A stretch of 64,000 bases of DNA from NCBI GenBank assembly GCA_016788045.1, contig JAEUTG010000042.1, positions 62,001 through 126,000 of the forward strand, written 5' to 3'. A model generated the notes under the pieces. That model was not told the origin of the DNA, ran no database searches, and was given only the letters and a program-made list of their open reading frames with translations. This document shows, piece by piece, positions 26,623 to 35,729 of the stretch. The stretch is from Bacteroidales bacterium (GTDB lineage: Bacteria > Bacteroidota > Bacteroidia > Bacteroidales > Lentimicrobiaceae). Numbering within the stretch: the stretch's first letter is position 1; each line of letters begins with the position of its first letter. The position numbers were made by a program, and so were the translations under genes.

Positions 26623-28170
26623 TTAAAAAGGTGGAATACCATGTTTCTTATTCGGGCGGACTTCGACTTTTTCGGCGGAAATTTCGAGTGCATGAATCAG
26701 CATGTTTCTGGTTTCGGCTGGTTCAATCACCGCGTCAACATAACCATAAGCGGCAGCAACAAACGGATTCGCAAACTTCTCTTTGTATTCCTTGATTTTC
26801 TGCTTGCGCATCTCTTCGGGGTTCTCTGCATTCTTTATTTCGTTGCGGAAGATGATATTGGCAGCACCCTCCGGGCCCATAACGGCAATTTCAGCAGTTG
26901 GCCAGGCAAAAACAAAGTCAGCCCTCAGATGGCTTGAGCACATGGCAATGTAACCTCCGCCATAAGCTTTGCGCAGAATCACGGTCATTTTAGGAACGGT
27001 TGCTTCTGAATAGGCATACAATACCTTGGCCCCGTGACGGATAACTCCGGCATGTTCCTGGTCAACACCCGGAAGGTATCCGGGAAGGTCAACCAGGGTA
27101 ACCAAAGGTACATTAAAGGCATCGCAGTAACGGATAAATCGGGCAGCCTTGTCGGAGGAATCCACATCGAGCACTCCGGCCAGCACCAGTGGCTGATTGG
27201 CTACGAAACCTACGGTATTTCCGTTGAGACGGGCAAAGCCAATTACAATGTTGGCCGCAAACATCCCCTGAACTTCAAAGAATTCTGAATCATCCACGAT
27301 GGATTTGATCACATCTTTAACATCGTATGGCTGACGGGGATTGGTGGGAAAAATGTTCTCAATGTTGTAATTCCGCGTGCGGGGTGGTTTCTTCGGAAAT
27401 GGTTCAGCCTTTTTGATGTTGTTCCAGGGAATAAAGCTGCAGAGGGTTTTGATCTGCTCAAAACATTCATTTTCACTTTCTGCGAAGAAGTGGGCATTGC
27501 CGGTCACTTCACTCTGAACGCGTGCACCTCCCAGTTCTTCCATCGAAATCTCTTCACCCAGCACGGTTTTGATAACTTCCGGTCCGGTGATAAACATCTT
27601 TGAGATCTTGTCTACCACAAATACAAAATCGGTGAGGGCCGGCGAATAAACCGCACCTCCGGCACAGGGTCCGAGAATAACACTGATCTGAGGAATTACC
27701 CCTGAAGCCTGTGTGTTACGGTAAAAAATCTCACCATAACCAGCCAGAGAATTCACCCCTTCCTGGATACGCGCACCCCCCGAGTCATTGATCCCGATGA
27801 TGGGAACCTTCAGCTTCATGGCATGATCCATAATCTTGGTGATTTTCTTGGCATGCATCCAGCCAAGCGAACCCCCTGCTACTGTAAAATCCTGTGCATA
27901 AATACAAACGGGATAACCGTTGATGGTTCCGGTACCTGTAATTACTCCATCCCCTGGAAGGTACTTGTCGCCCATATTAAAGTCTTTACCTGCATGTTCA
28001 ACAAACAGGTCATACTCGTGAAACGATTTGGGATCAACCAGTGCTATGATTCGCTCACGGGCCGTCATTTTTCCCGTCGCTTTCTGCTTCTCAATAGCTA
28101 CCTGGCCACCACCCATCAAAGCATCACGCATCCTCTTTTTGAGGTCACTTGTTTTTTTGGTTAATGACAT
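26623..28170 (-). CDS. acyl-CoA carboxyltransferase subunit (methylmalonyl/propionyl-CoA type)
   Basis: The 515-residue protein has the two crotonase-like halves of the biotin-dependent carboxyltransferase: the N-terminal GGSLGWMHAKKITKIMDHA, INDSGGARIQEGVNSL and GPCAGGAVYSPAL, and the C-terminal VDLPGYLPGVDQEHAGVIRHGAK, YGGGYIAMCS and AVMGPEGAANIIF. It matches the MmdA/PccB family used by Bacteroidota in propionate metabolism, either carboxylating propionyl-CoA or decarboxylating methylmalonyl-CoA. With the biotin carrier as its only neighbour, the direction cannot be decided. A promoter lies at 28235-28263. Confidence 0.92.
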   Translation of the reverse strand: MSLTKKTSDLKKRMRDALMGGGQVAIEKQKATGKMTARERIIALVDPKSFHEYDLFVEHAGKDFNMGDKYLPGDGVITGTGTINGYPVCIYAQDFTVAGGSLGWMHAKKITKIMDHAMKLKVPIIGINDSGGARIQEGVNSLAGYGEIFYRNTQASGVIPQISVILGPCAGGAVYSPALTDFVFVVDKISKMFITGPEVIKTVLGEEISMEELGGARVQSEVTGNAHFFAESENECFEQIKTLCSFIPWNNIKKAEPFPKKPPRTRNYNIENIFPTNPRQPYDVKDVIKSIVDDSEFFEVQGMFAANIVIGFARLNGNTVGFVANQPLVLAGVLDVDSSDKAARFIRYCDAFNVPLVTLVDLPGYLPGVDQEHAGVIRHGAKVLYAYSEATVPKMTVILRKAYGGGYIAMCSSHLRADFVFAWPTAEIAVMGPEGAANIIFRNEIKNAENPEEMRKQKIKEYKEKFANPFVAAAYGYVDAVIEPAETRNMLIHALEISAEKVEVRPNKKHGIPPF

Positions 28171-28234
28171 ATCCGAAGATTTAGATAATGTACTTGTTTT
28201 CCCTGATTCCGGTTTTGCTTTCCGGCAAAGTACA

Positions 28235-28263
28235 CAAAGGTAATATATAATTTAAAATTCAAA
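28235..28263 (-). promoter_or_regulatory. promoter of the carboxyltransferase-biotin carrier operon
   Basis: On the minus strand TTTG (28260-28263), a 17-base AT-rich spacer and TACCTTTG (28235-28242) match the Bacteroidota promoter form with a slightly short spacer. The start codon is at 28170. Confidence 0.75.
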
Positions 28264-28692
28264 CTACCGTTGTGTATAAATAACTGCCGGCTTTTGGCGC
28301 CAATCAGAGCTATGAAATTCTAAATGAGAAACATAAGCAACATTGGCTCACTGAATACTCTGTTTCCGCAATCGAATGCAGAAGATTCACGGAGCATGAT
28401 TTTCTGTTCATAACTTCATAAAAATTCACCGTTTCACTCCGCTCTTCCCCTGAATTTTACCCCTTTTTATTCGGAAAAGGTCACAAAAATCTCCGTATTT
28501 CACGGTATGCTTTGCCCTAAGTAATGGGTGTTTTAGTTAAAGCTTTGATTTTCAAATTTTTAAGAAGAAAGTATTTCATATTATTATATTCATTCAATTA
28601 ATGTATTGATAATCATGTTTATAGCATTTCAGACTTTGATTTTATTCAATTTTGATGATCATTTTTCCGAAAAAAACTAATTGCCAGTGCTG
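28264..28692. other. non-coding spacer
   Basis: AT-rich stretch of about 430 bases with no ORF of coding character on either strand and no RNA gene that I recognise. It separates the carboxylase operon from a MITE-like element. Confidence 0.4.
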
Positions 28693-28797
28693 TTGTCCGG
28701 TAAACTTTGGAATTGATTGTGAGATTACCTTCGGTCGGTTCTTTGCTTCACTTTCCCGCATTTTACGGGAGATTAAACTCATAGTTATACCGGACAA
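28693..28797. mobile_element. MITE-like or insertion-sequence remnant, 105 bp with terminal inverted repeats
   Basis: TTGTCCGGTA (28693-28702) is exactly inverted as TACCGGACAA (28788-28797), and the similarity continues inward (AACTTTG against AACTATG with one gap), so the ends match over roughly 17 bases. Inside is a small hairpin, TCCCG with CGGGA around 28754-28770. I see no transposase and no clear target duplication. The ends look like those of an insertion sequence, so this is a non-autonomous derivative or a scar. Confidence 0.5.
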
Positions 28798-28914
28798 AAG
28801 TCATTTACCCGCTGAATTTGAGGGATACAGTTCGTTTTTCCGGGTTCCGGCTTTTTTTCTGTAAAATGCCGCCACGTTAAGAAAAATTTTGCAGCATCAG
28901 AGTAAATCGCAGTT

Positions 28915-28922
28915 TATCTTTG
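28915..28922 (+). promoter_or_regulatory. -7 box ahead of the MmcQ-like gene
   Basis: TATCTTTG matches TAnnTTTG 22 bases before the ATG at 28945. A TTTG at 28888-28891 lies 23 bases upstream, somewhat far for the -33 element. Confidence 0.55.
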
Positions 28923-28944
28923 CGGCTGAACTGATCCTTTACCC

Positions 28945-29265
28945 ATGAACATAGAAGAACTGAGGGAATTTTGTCTCTCATTGCCCGAAACATCAGAACA
29001 TTTTCCATTTGATGAAACCACCCTGGTTTTTAAAGTAAAAGGCAAAATGTTCGCTCTCACCGATCTTGTGGGACCCCTGTCGGTTAACGTGAAATGTGAT
29101 CCGGAACTTGCGGTGGAACTGCGTGAAAAGTATCCCGCGGTAAAGCCAGGGTATCACATGAACAAAAAGCACTGGAACACCGTGGAAATTGATGGCTCGG
29201 TTTCAGATGTGCTTCTCAGGGAATGGATTACAATGTCTTACACCCTGGTGAAAAAGAAATCCTGA
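28945..29265 (+). CDS. MmcQ/YjbR family protein
   Basis: The 106-residue protein matches the MmcQ/YjbR (CyaY-like fold) family: LREFCLSLPETSEHFPF at the start, VFKVKGKMFALTDL (about 29-42), SVNVKCDPELAVELREKYPAVKPGYHMNKKHWNTV (about 47-81) and the ending LLREWITMSYTLVKKK. These small cytosolic proteins are often called DNA-binding, but their function is not established. It is monocistronic and converges on the DUF6132 gene with only 2 bases between stops. Confidence 0.9.
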   Translation: MNIEELREFCLSLPETSEHFPFDETTLVFKVKGKMFALTDLVGPLSVNVKCDPELAVELREKYPAVKPGYHMNKKHWNTVEIDGSVSDVLLREWITMSYTLVKKKS

Positions 29266-29267
29266 AC

Positions 29268-29555
29268 TTATTCTGCAGGTTTATCCGTATTTTCAGGATG
29301 CTCGTTTGAAGATTTTTTCTCTTTCAGCTTGAAGATGTCGGCAAAGAGATAGCCCAGTGCTGCCCCCCAGAGGATGCTCATATAAGGGTTTGAGGTTATG
29401 GCACAACCGCCCGAGGTGCATCCGACTTTTATGTAGTAAACATACCCGCCGATCGCTCCAAGTGCCAGTCCCGCGAGGTTTTTAAGGGTGTTTCCGGATG
29501 ATAAATAGGTTCTGATCTTATCTTTCAATGGATTGTCCGCTTGTGAACCGGTCAT
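29268..29555 (-). CDS. small membrane protein, DUF6132-like
   Basis: The 95-residue protein has two hydrophobic segments (about 28-45 and 62-77) around a conserved-looking loop CTSGGCAITSNPYMS (about 46-60). The GC-x3-GC-x-ITSNP pattern is that of DUF6132, a small Bacteroidota membrane family whose two loop cysteines may bind metal or form a disulphide; I infer this and know of no assigned function. The C-terminus is charged and disordered. It is convergent with the MmcQ-like gene. Confidence 0.75.
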   Translation of the reverse strand: MTGSQADNPLKDKIRTYLSSGNTLKNLAGLALGAIGGYVYYIKVGCTSGGCAITSNPYMSILWGAALGYLFADIFKLKEKKSSNEHPENTDKPAE

Positions 29556-29762
29556 GGTGAAAATAAAATTGGTTAGATCGCCTGATTATCAACAACCCTG
29601 CCAGTTTTTTTTCTTTGATTTCTCTCAAAAGGGGAAATCAGCCTGAACCAATTCAGAAAAAGGGCAGTACGTGGGTCCCCTGAATCAATAGCACTACGAA
29701 TAAGAAGCTATTTTTGAACAGGATACGATTCCTGAGGCTGTTTTGTATTCCGTAGAAGGTAT

Positions 29763-32201
29763 TTACCTGAAATAGACCAGAGTAACCCCATGGCCGCCGC
29801 GTTCAAGGCTTTCATCTTCGTAGCGGGCAACTTCAGGTACATCGCGGAGAATGCTGTGCAGTATGCTCCGGAGAATGCCGTCGCCTTTTCCGTGCAGTAT
29901 CCTTACTTCGTGCACCCTCAGCAGGATAGCCTGGTCAATATACCGTGCAATAATTTCCTGGGCCTCTTCTGCTTTTTTGCCTCTGATGTCAATCGACATT
30001 TTAAAGTCGGCCATTTTGTCATTCAACTGATGAAAAACACTGACCGAAGGTTTACTGAACTTCTGGTTGGCTTCCCAGGTTCTGATTTCTGCGTGTGATG
30101 CTGCTATAAGTCCCTCTGTTCTGGTCTTTATCTTCAGGCTTCCGAAAAGCACGGTTGCCTGTTTCCCTTTGATTTCTTCAATTTTTCCGATGGTATCCTG
30201 ACCAGGCATTTTTACGAAGCTGCCCTGTTTCAGAGGGGCTGCCGGCCTTATTTCAGGTTCGGGATCAATTACTGCCGGTGGCAAAGCTGCTTCCTGTAGC
30301 AGGTCATCTTCAGCCTCATTCAGCAGTTCTTTTCCTGTTTCAGCCAATTCTTCGCGGAGTTTACGGGTTACCTCTTTTTCTGCATTGTTCTCTTTGATAC
30401 TGCGAATGGTGTTTTCTACCAGCCGGTTCGATCCGTCGATGATCTGCCGGGCTTTGTTTCTGGCCTCTTTCAGGATTTCATTTTTCCGGCTTTCAAGGCT
30501 TCCGAGAAGCGACTCATACCGGCTGACAAGGCTGGCCAGCGTTTCATCAGCCACCCTGAGGTCGGTGGTTTTCTGTTCAATGGCCTTTTTATCGACTTCC
30601 AGCTGAGCCAGCTGTTTCTCAAAATCGAGCTGAGTGCTGCTTATCTTGCTGGTTGCACTCTCCAGTACATCGGAAGGAAATCCGATTTTACGGGCAATTT
30701 CAAAGGCAAAGGAACTACCCGGTTTGCCGATACTAAGCCTGAAAAGCGGCGTCATGGCTCTGGTGTCATAGAGCATGGCCCCGTTCACGATCCCTGCGTG
30801 TTTGCCAGCCATGAGCTTAAGGTTCGTATAATGGGTAGTAACGATCCCAAAACTACCGGAAGCACTCAGTTTCTCGAGGCTGGCTTCTGCCATAGCCCCC
30901 CCCAGCTGGGGCTCGGTGCCGGCGCCAAATTCATCGATGAGAAACAAACTGTCGTTTCCGGCATTCTCAAGCAGGTAACGTATATGTATAAGGTGTGAAC
31001 TATAGGTGCTGAGGTCATTGTCGAGCGATTGCTCATCGCCGATCTCCAGAAATACCCTGCCAAACACCCCTGATTCCGAATCCTCTCCAACCGGAATCAG
31101 CAGTCCGCACTGTAACATATACTGTAACAATCCGGCAGTTTTCAGGCATACCGATTTACCACCGGCATTCGGTCCGCTGATGATCAGAATCCGTTGTTCA
31201 TTGTTCAGCTCCAGGTCAAGGGGTACAATCTCCTTCCCCTGCTGGGTAAGGTTTATCTTCAGAATGGGATGAACAGATTTCTGCCACCGGATTACCGGGG
31301 CATTGGTCAGCCGGGGTTTTACCGCTGCCAGTTTAATGGCCAGTGAAGCCTTAGCCCTGATGAAATCAATCTCTCCGAGAAATGAATAATAACCCAGCAA
31401 TTCCTGAATGTGAGGCCTCAGATTGTTGGCAAAGGAGATCAGAATGCTGATGATTTCCTGCTTTTCTTCAATGCGCAGGTTCTGAATTTCGTTGTTGATT
31501 TCAAACACCTCTGCGGGTTCAATAAATACCGTCTGTCCGGTAGAACTGGTGTCGTGAATGTATCCGCTCAGGCGGCGTTTGTTTGAAGCCGCTACCGGTA
31601 TCACCATCCGTCCGTTCCGGATGGTCAGTTCAGCGTCATCCGCAGCAACACCTTCCTTGCGGGCAGTACCCAGTATCTGATTGATCCGCCGGTCCGCCCC
31701 TTTGATACGGGTTTGTATATTGCTGCGGATTCCGCTCAGCTTATCGCTGGCCCTGTCTCTGATCTCCGATTTATCATCAATGATCGAATCAATCATCCTG
31801 ATGATTTCCGGATCAGGATAACCGGCCGGAGTCAGGGCTGTTAAAAAAGGGTAATCCGGTTGCTCAAGCTTCTGAAGAAAGCGTATGATATCAGTGATCG
31901 TATTCAGCGATAACTTCAGTTCCGAAAGTGTTTCCGGTTCTGCGAAAGTTCCGGGAAGTTTCAGCCTAACCAGTTCATCCGTCAGGTCGTAATAGTCCTG
32001 CGATGGAAAATTACCGATAAACTGCAGGATATACTTCATCTCTGCAGATTGCCCAAGCAACATTGAAATCCGGCCATGGTCATCCGAAAAAGCCATTTTC
32101 CCGGTCAGCTCTTTTGCTGAAGGACTATAGCAAAGATTCATGAGCATGCTGCGTATTCTGTCGAAGCCGGTCTTTGCTTCAAAATTGTCTGGATATATCA
32201 A
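29763..32201 (-). CDS. mutS2: endonuclease MutS2
   Basis: The 812-residue protein lacks the mismatch-binding N-terminal domains of MutS and starts with the core (lever/clamp) region. The ABC-type ATPase has Walker A GPNAGGKSVCL (about 343-353), Walker B LFLIDEFGAGTEP and the conserved THYTNLK. A long coiled coil (about 520-620), a KOW-like beta segment, and a C-terminal Smr nuclease domain (about 737-812) with DIRGKKAEEA and LHGKGDG follow. MutS2 acts on branched DNA or stalled and collided ribosomes in other bacteria. The gene appears monocistronic. Confidence 0.94.
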   Translation of the reverse strand: MIYPDNFEAKTGFDRIRSMLMNLCYSPSAKELTGKMAFSDDHGRISMLLGQSAEMKYILQFIGNFPSQDYYDLTDELVRLKLPGTFAEPETLSELKLSLNTITDIIRFLQKLEQPDYPFLTALTPAGYPDPEIIRMIDSIIDDKSEIRDRASDKLSGIRSNIQTRIKGADRRINQILGTARKEGVAADDAELTIRNGRMVIPVAASNKRRLSGYIHDTSSTGQTVFIEPAEVFEINNEIQNLRIEEKQEIISILISFANNLRPHIQELLGYYSFLGEIDFIRAKASLAIKLAAVKPRLTNAPVIRWQKSVHPILKINLTQQGKEIVPLDLELNNEQRILIISGPNAGGKSVCLKTAGLLQYMLQCGLLIPVGEDSESGVFGRVFLEIGDEQSLDNDLSTYSSHLIHIRYLLENAGNDSLFLIDEFGAGTEPQLGGAMAEASLEKLSASGSFGIVTTHYTNLKLMAGKHAGIVNGAMLYDTRAMTPLFRLSIGKPGSSFAFEIARKIGFPSDVLESATSKISSTQLDFEKQLAQLEVDKKAIEQKTTDLRVADETLASLVSRYESLLGSLESRKNEILKEARNKARQIIDGSNRLVENTIRSIKENNAEKEVTRKLREELAETGKELLNEAEDDLLQEAALPPAVIDPEPEIRPAAPLKQGSFVKMPGQDTIGKIEEIKGKQATVLFGSLKIKTRTEGLIAASHAEIRTWEANQKFSKPSVSVFHQLNDKMADFKMSIDIRGKKAEEAQEIIARYIDQAILLRVHEVRILHGKGDGILRSILHSILRDVPEVARYEDESLERGGHGVTLVYFR

Positions 32202-32272
32202 CGCTGGAATTTTTCTGCAAAATTATGCAAAACAGCTAAGATAAGTGAGGTTGTATTCAGAAGGAAGGGCTG

Positions 32273-35200
32273 TTATGCCTGGCTTTTTCGCCTGAGCAGA
32301 GTAATGGCGAGTCCGGATATGGCAAGAAGGCCGATTACATAGAACAGGAGTTTCTCTCCAAGGGGTTTTACAAATTTCATCGGACTGTAATCCCCGATGG
32401 TTACATAGGCAGCCCAGTAGTAGGGGTGGGAGCGCAGGGGATCTCCCTGGTTGATAAGGTCAAGTTTGGCTTGACGAAGGGCCTCGTCTTTCGACATCCC
32501 ATCTCTCAGGTATCCATAGAAATTCTCTACAATTTCAGCGCTTGACTGGTCTTCTACCGACCAAAGGGTCATTACGATACCAGGTACTCCGGCATAGATA
32601 AATCCCCTTGCCAGGTTCATCACTCCTTCTCCTTTCATCAGCCGGCCGGTTCCGGTATTGCAGGCGCTCAGCACGGCTAGCCCTGCATTGAGGTTCATGC
32701 CGAACAATTCATAGGTGTTCAGCATTCCATCTTCAATGGAATCCTTGTCCTGATAAAACACAAGCTTCGAAAGGGTGGGTTTTTCATTGTTCATCAGGGT
32801 GTGCATCGCCAGGTGAAGGATGTTGTATTTTCCTGCTATTTCCTTGAATTTCTTTTCCGTAGCGTTTTTTCCTGAAATGGTATTGCCATTGAGGGCTTTT
32901 CTGATGCCGTTGATTTCATCCTCCACTCCCGGAATCGGCAGAAGATAGACTTTTTTGCCGGTTTCATCTGTGAATCCGTCTTCTTTCAGGTTGGTAAGGT
33001 TGTCATAGGAAGGTGCCATTGCCAGAAGGTTGCGGCTGGCTTTCCCGGCTGAAGGATTGATCCCGGAAAACTGCAGCATAGCAGAAGCACTGTAGCTGAT
33101 CACATATTCCCTGATCAGAAAGGCGAGATTCCGGAAATCCATTACCTTCTGGTCCGGTTTCTGGTTGAGCAGCATGTCGAATGAAATGTAACCGATCTCA
33201 GAATCGGGTATGATGATCAGTTTCTTCTCGTCAACAAGCTTCTCAACGGGCGCTATCAGATTCAGGTACAGTTGATAGGCTGCAGTAGTGTATTGTTGGT
33301 AGTCTTCAAGGCCAGTACTCATCAGATCACCTGAACCGGTGGCATTGCGCAGTGCCTCAATGTCCCTGAAAAAGGATGAGTCAATCCTTTGCGTGATCAG
33401 GTCGAAATTTTGTTTATTGATGACAAAAATATAGACAACTGAATCGGTAAGTGTGTATTCAACAACAGCCCTGCCCGGTTCAAGCTGCTTTTTAATGCTT
33501 TCGACCGGTACATCAGGCTCTTTATACTTCAGGGCATAATAATCGGGATAGTCTTTTTCGAGTACCTTTATCAGGCTGTCGTACTTCACATCGAGTTCAA
33601 AAACCTTGGATTCCCAGAACCTGATTTTGCTTTCTGAAGGCTGCGATTTCTGGCGTTCTTCGTAAATGTACCGGTTGTATGATCCAAGTTCTACCCTCAA
33701 CCGTTTTTCAAGATTCTGAACTTTTACAGGGATCTTTCCGAATTGTCTGGCTTCTACATCCTGTAACGAAGCAAACAACACGGCCGACTTGCCCTTATCG
33801 GAATACCTGAAAGCCTCTTCCAGGTATTTTTTGTCGGCCGTAAGCCGGTAAATATCAGAGGATACCTTCACTGTGCTGAGGAAGGTCTTGCGTTCATCTT
33901 CTGAAAGGAGCAGTTTGCTTTCTTCATTCTGATACGTTGACCTCAGTTTTTCAACAACCTTGATTGACAGCTTGTAGGTTTCCAGACTGTTTCTGAGGTT
34001 CTGCACACCACCGGCGATACTCAGGGCTTCGGCTTTGCCATTGAGGGCATTCACAAGATACCGGTCAGGTTCGGTCATCTGAACACCGGGATTCTGATCG
34101 GTTTTTGCGCTGTTAAAATCTTTCACAATCGCAATAATTGCCTGCTGGTAGCTGGCAAGCGCGTTTTTCAGATCATTTTTAATGAGGTAATAATTGCCGA
34201 TATGGGTCAGGTTATTGGAAACTTCCCTGCTTTTATCCCCGTAGTTCTTCCGGCTGATTTCCAGTGCCTTGCTGAACATGGTAAGGCTGCGGTCAGCCTG
34301 ATCGCGGGAGATCAGGAAATAGCCGTACCTTGTAAGCAACAGCCCGGTTTCGGGGTGATTGTCCCCAAGAATTGCCTGGGCAAGTTTTATGGCCTTATTA
34401 TAATAGGTATCTGCCAATAGCGTATTGTTCATTGAATTGTACAGACTGGCCATGTTTGACCAGGTCTTTATCGCAGCCTGGCTGTTCAGGTCATCGGGTA
34501 AGCTTTGTTCATAGTATTTGAGGGCATTGTCAAATTCAGCTTTTTTCTCGTAAACATACCCGATATTCATGTTGATGGCCAGAATGTTTGGATGTCCGGG
34601 TTCAAGGTTAATGGTTGCGATGGCCAATGCTTTGTTGAAAAAGGTAAGGGCTTTCTCATAATCTGCCATGTGGATGTAAGCCTGCCCCATATTCTGGTAA
34701 AGACTGCCCAGATCGGGATGGTTTGCCCCGACTTTCTTTATCAGGATTTTTTCTGCTTTCTGAAAGAATGAAAGGGCTTCGGTAATGTTATATTCCAGAG
34801 TCATAAACCGGCCCATGTTCAGATACCGGTTGGCCAGATCGGGGTCATCGGGTGCCGAGGTTTTTTCGATAATCCCCAGCGAAGCGGTCATAGCCTTTTC
34901 TGCTTCAATATAGGCTCCTTTCTGGGCATTGATAATTCCGATATTCTGCAGATATCTTGCGAGATCAGCATCCTCCGGATTGATTCGTTTCAGCGCCAGA
35001 TCGTAAGCTTTGGTATAATTTAAAAGTGCTGCATCATAATCTCCTTTATAAAAGAAAATGGTCCCGAGACCGTTGAAACTCGGCGCCAGAAGGGTGTCAT
35101 TCTTCCCAGAGTTGGAAATTCTTATGTTAATACTCTGGTTAAAAACGATGGCAGAACTATCAAAACTCCCTTTATCCATCAGTATCAAACCTGCCCGGTG

Positions 35201-35602
35201 TAAAAGATCTGCATGCAGGGCAGGCATTTCAGTGAGGTCAGACTTCAGGATTCCCTGCGCGAGGGTTATTTTTTCCGATGCTTCATCTGTTTTGCCTTTC
35301 AGTCTGAGAACATCGATTTCTTTGAGAAGCAAACCGAAAAATTCTTCAGGTGCCTGCCTGGGATCCAGCATTTTCTCAGCCAGCTCATAATAATGGTAAG
35401 CACTATCATATTCTGATACTTCCCTGAATTTATCGCCTTTACGGGTCATGTCACGGTAGCTGACTCCGCTCCGGGTTATGTTGCTGATTTTGCCTTTCCG
35501 GCCGCTTTTGTCTGAGCAGGAGAGTACTAAAACAGCACAGAAAAGCATCAGAAAGCCAGATGCCAGAGTTCTGTTCAGGCCAGATGCTGAAAGCCGTTTC
35601 AT
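32273..35602 (-). CDS. lipoprotein-like TPR protein with C-terminal CHAT protease domain
   Basis: The 1109-residue protein starts with a lipoprotein-type signal (hydrophobic stretch ending LVLSC, Cys at about 29). About ten tetratricopeptide-like repeats follow (about 50-500), with repeated patterns such as LGTIFFYKGDYDAALLNY, then a helical linker, a CHAT caspase-like domain (about 800-1065) and a final membrane helix (about 1085-1103) with a basic tail. The CHAT dyad is intact: His934 in HLAMHT and Cys981 in LSACNTGTG. TPR-CHAT proteins are proteases or signalling scaffolds. Having both a lipobox and a C-terminal anchor is unusual. It is the first of several envelope genes in this block. 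The substrate is unknown. Confidence 0.85.
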   Translation of the reverse strand: MKRLSASGLNRTLASGFLMLFCAVLVLSCSDKSGRKGKISNITRSGVSYRDMTRKGDKFREVSEYDSAYHYYELAEKMLDPRQAPEEFFGLLLKEIDVLRLKGKTDEASEKITLAQGILKSDLTEMPALHADLLHRAGLILMDKGSFDSSAIVFNQSINIRISNSGKNDTLLAPSFNGLGTIFFYKGDYDAALLNYTKAYDLALKRINPEDADLARYLQNIGIINAQKGAYIEAEKAMTASLGIIEKTSAPDDPDLANRYLNMGRFMTLEYNITEALSFFQKAEKILIKKVGANHPDLGSLYQNMGQAYIHMADYEKALTFFNKALAIATINLEPGHPNILAINMNIGYVYEKKAEFDNALKYYEQSLPDDLNSQAAIKTWSNMASLYNSMNNTLLADTYYNKAIKLAQAILGDNHPETGLLLTRYGYFLISRDQADRSLTMFSKALEISRKNYGDKSREVSNNLTHIGNYYLIKNDLKNALASYQQAIIAIVKDFNSAKTDQNPGVQMTEPDRYLVNALNGKAEALSIAGGVQNLRNSLETYKLSIKVVEKLRSTYQNEESKLLLSEDERKTFLSTVKVSSDIYRLTADKKYLEEAFRYSDKGKSAVLFASLQDVEARQFGKIPVKVQNLEKRLRVELGSYNRYIYEERQKSQPSESKIRFWESKVFELDVKYDSLIKVLEKDYPDYYALKYKEPDVPVESIKKQLEPGRAVVEYTLTDSVVYIFVINKQNFDLITQRIDSSFFRDIEALRNATGSGDLMSTGLEDYQQYTTAAYQLYLNLIAPVEKLVDEKKLIIIPDSEIGYISFDMLLNQKPDQKVMDFRNLAFLIREYVISYSASAMLQFSGINPSAGKASRNLLAMAPSYDNLTNLKEDGFTDETGKKVYLLPIPGVEDEINGIRKALNGNTISGKNATEKKFKEIAGKYNILHLAMHTLMNNEKPTLSKLVFYQDKDSIEDGMLNTYELFGMNLNAGLAVLSACNTGTGRLMKGEGVMNLARGFIYAGVPGIVMTLWSVEDQSSAEIVENFYGYLRDGMSKDEALRQAKLDLINQGDPLRSHPYYWAAYVTIGDYSPMKFVKPLGEKLLFYVIGLLAISGLAITLLRRKSQA

Positions 35603-35680
35603 GGTTTAATTTAATTGATAAAGTGTCGTTATCACAAAAGTAACTATTAATGGCAAAAATTACTTTTTGTAACTAATAAA

Positions 35681-35709
35681 AAACAGGAGACCCGTCGGCC
35701 TCCTGTTTT
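35681..35709 (-). terminator. terminator after the T9SS protein gene
   Basis: On the minus strand AAACAGGAG (complement of 35700-35708) pairs with CTCCTGTTT (35681-35689) and is followed by a T-run. It lies 21 bases beyond the stop of the 35730-36941 gene and closely resembles the terminator at 37147-37176. Confidence 0.85.
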
Positions 35710-35729
35710 CAGCTAAACCAGCATGATTA

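Noticed and set aside
28652..28864. 70-codon open frame in the 28.2-28.9 kb spacer
   Set aside because: No recognisable domain, and it runs through the MITE-like element; base composition resembles the surrounding spacer.
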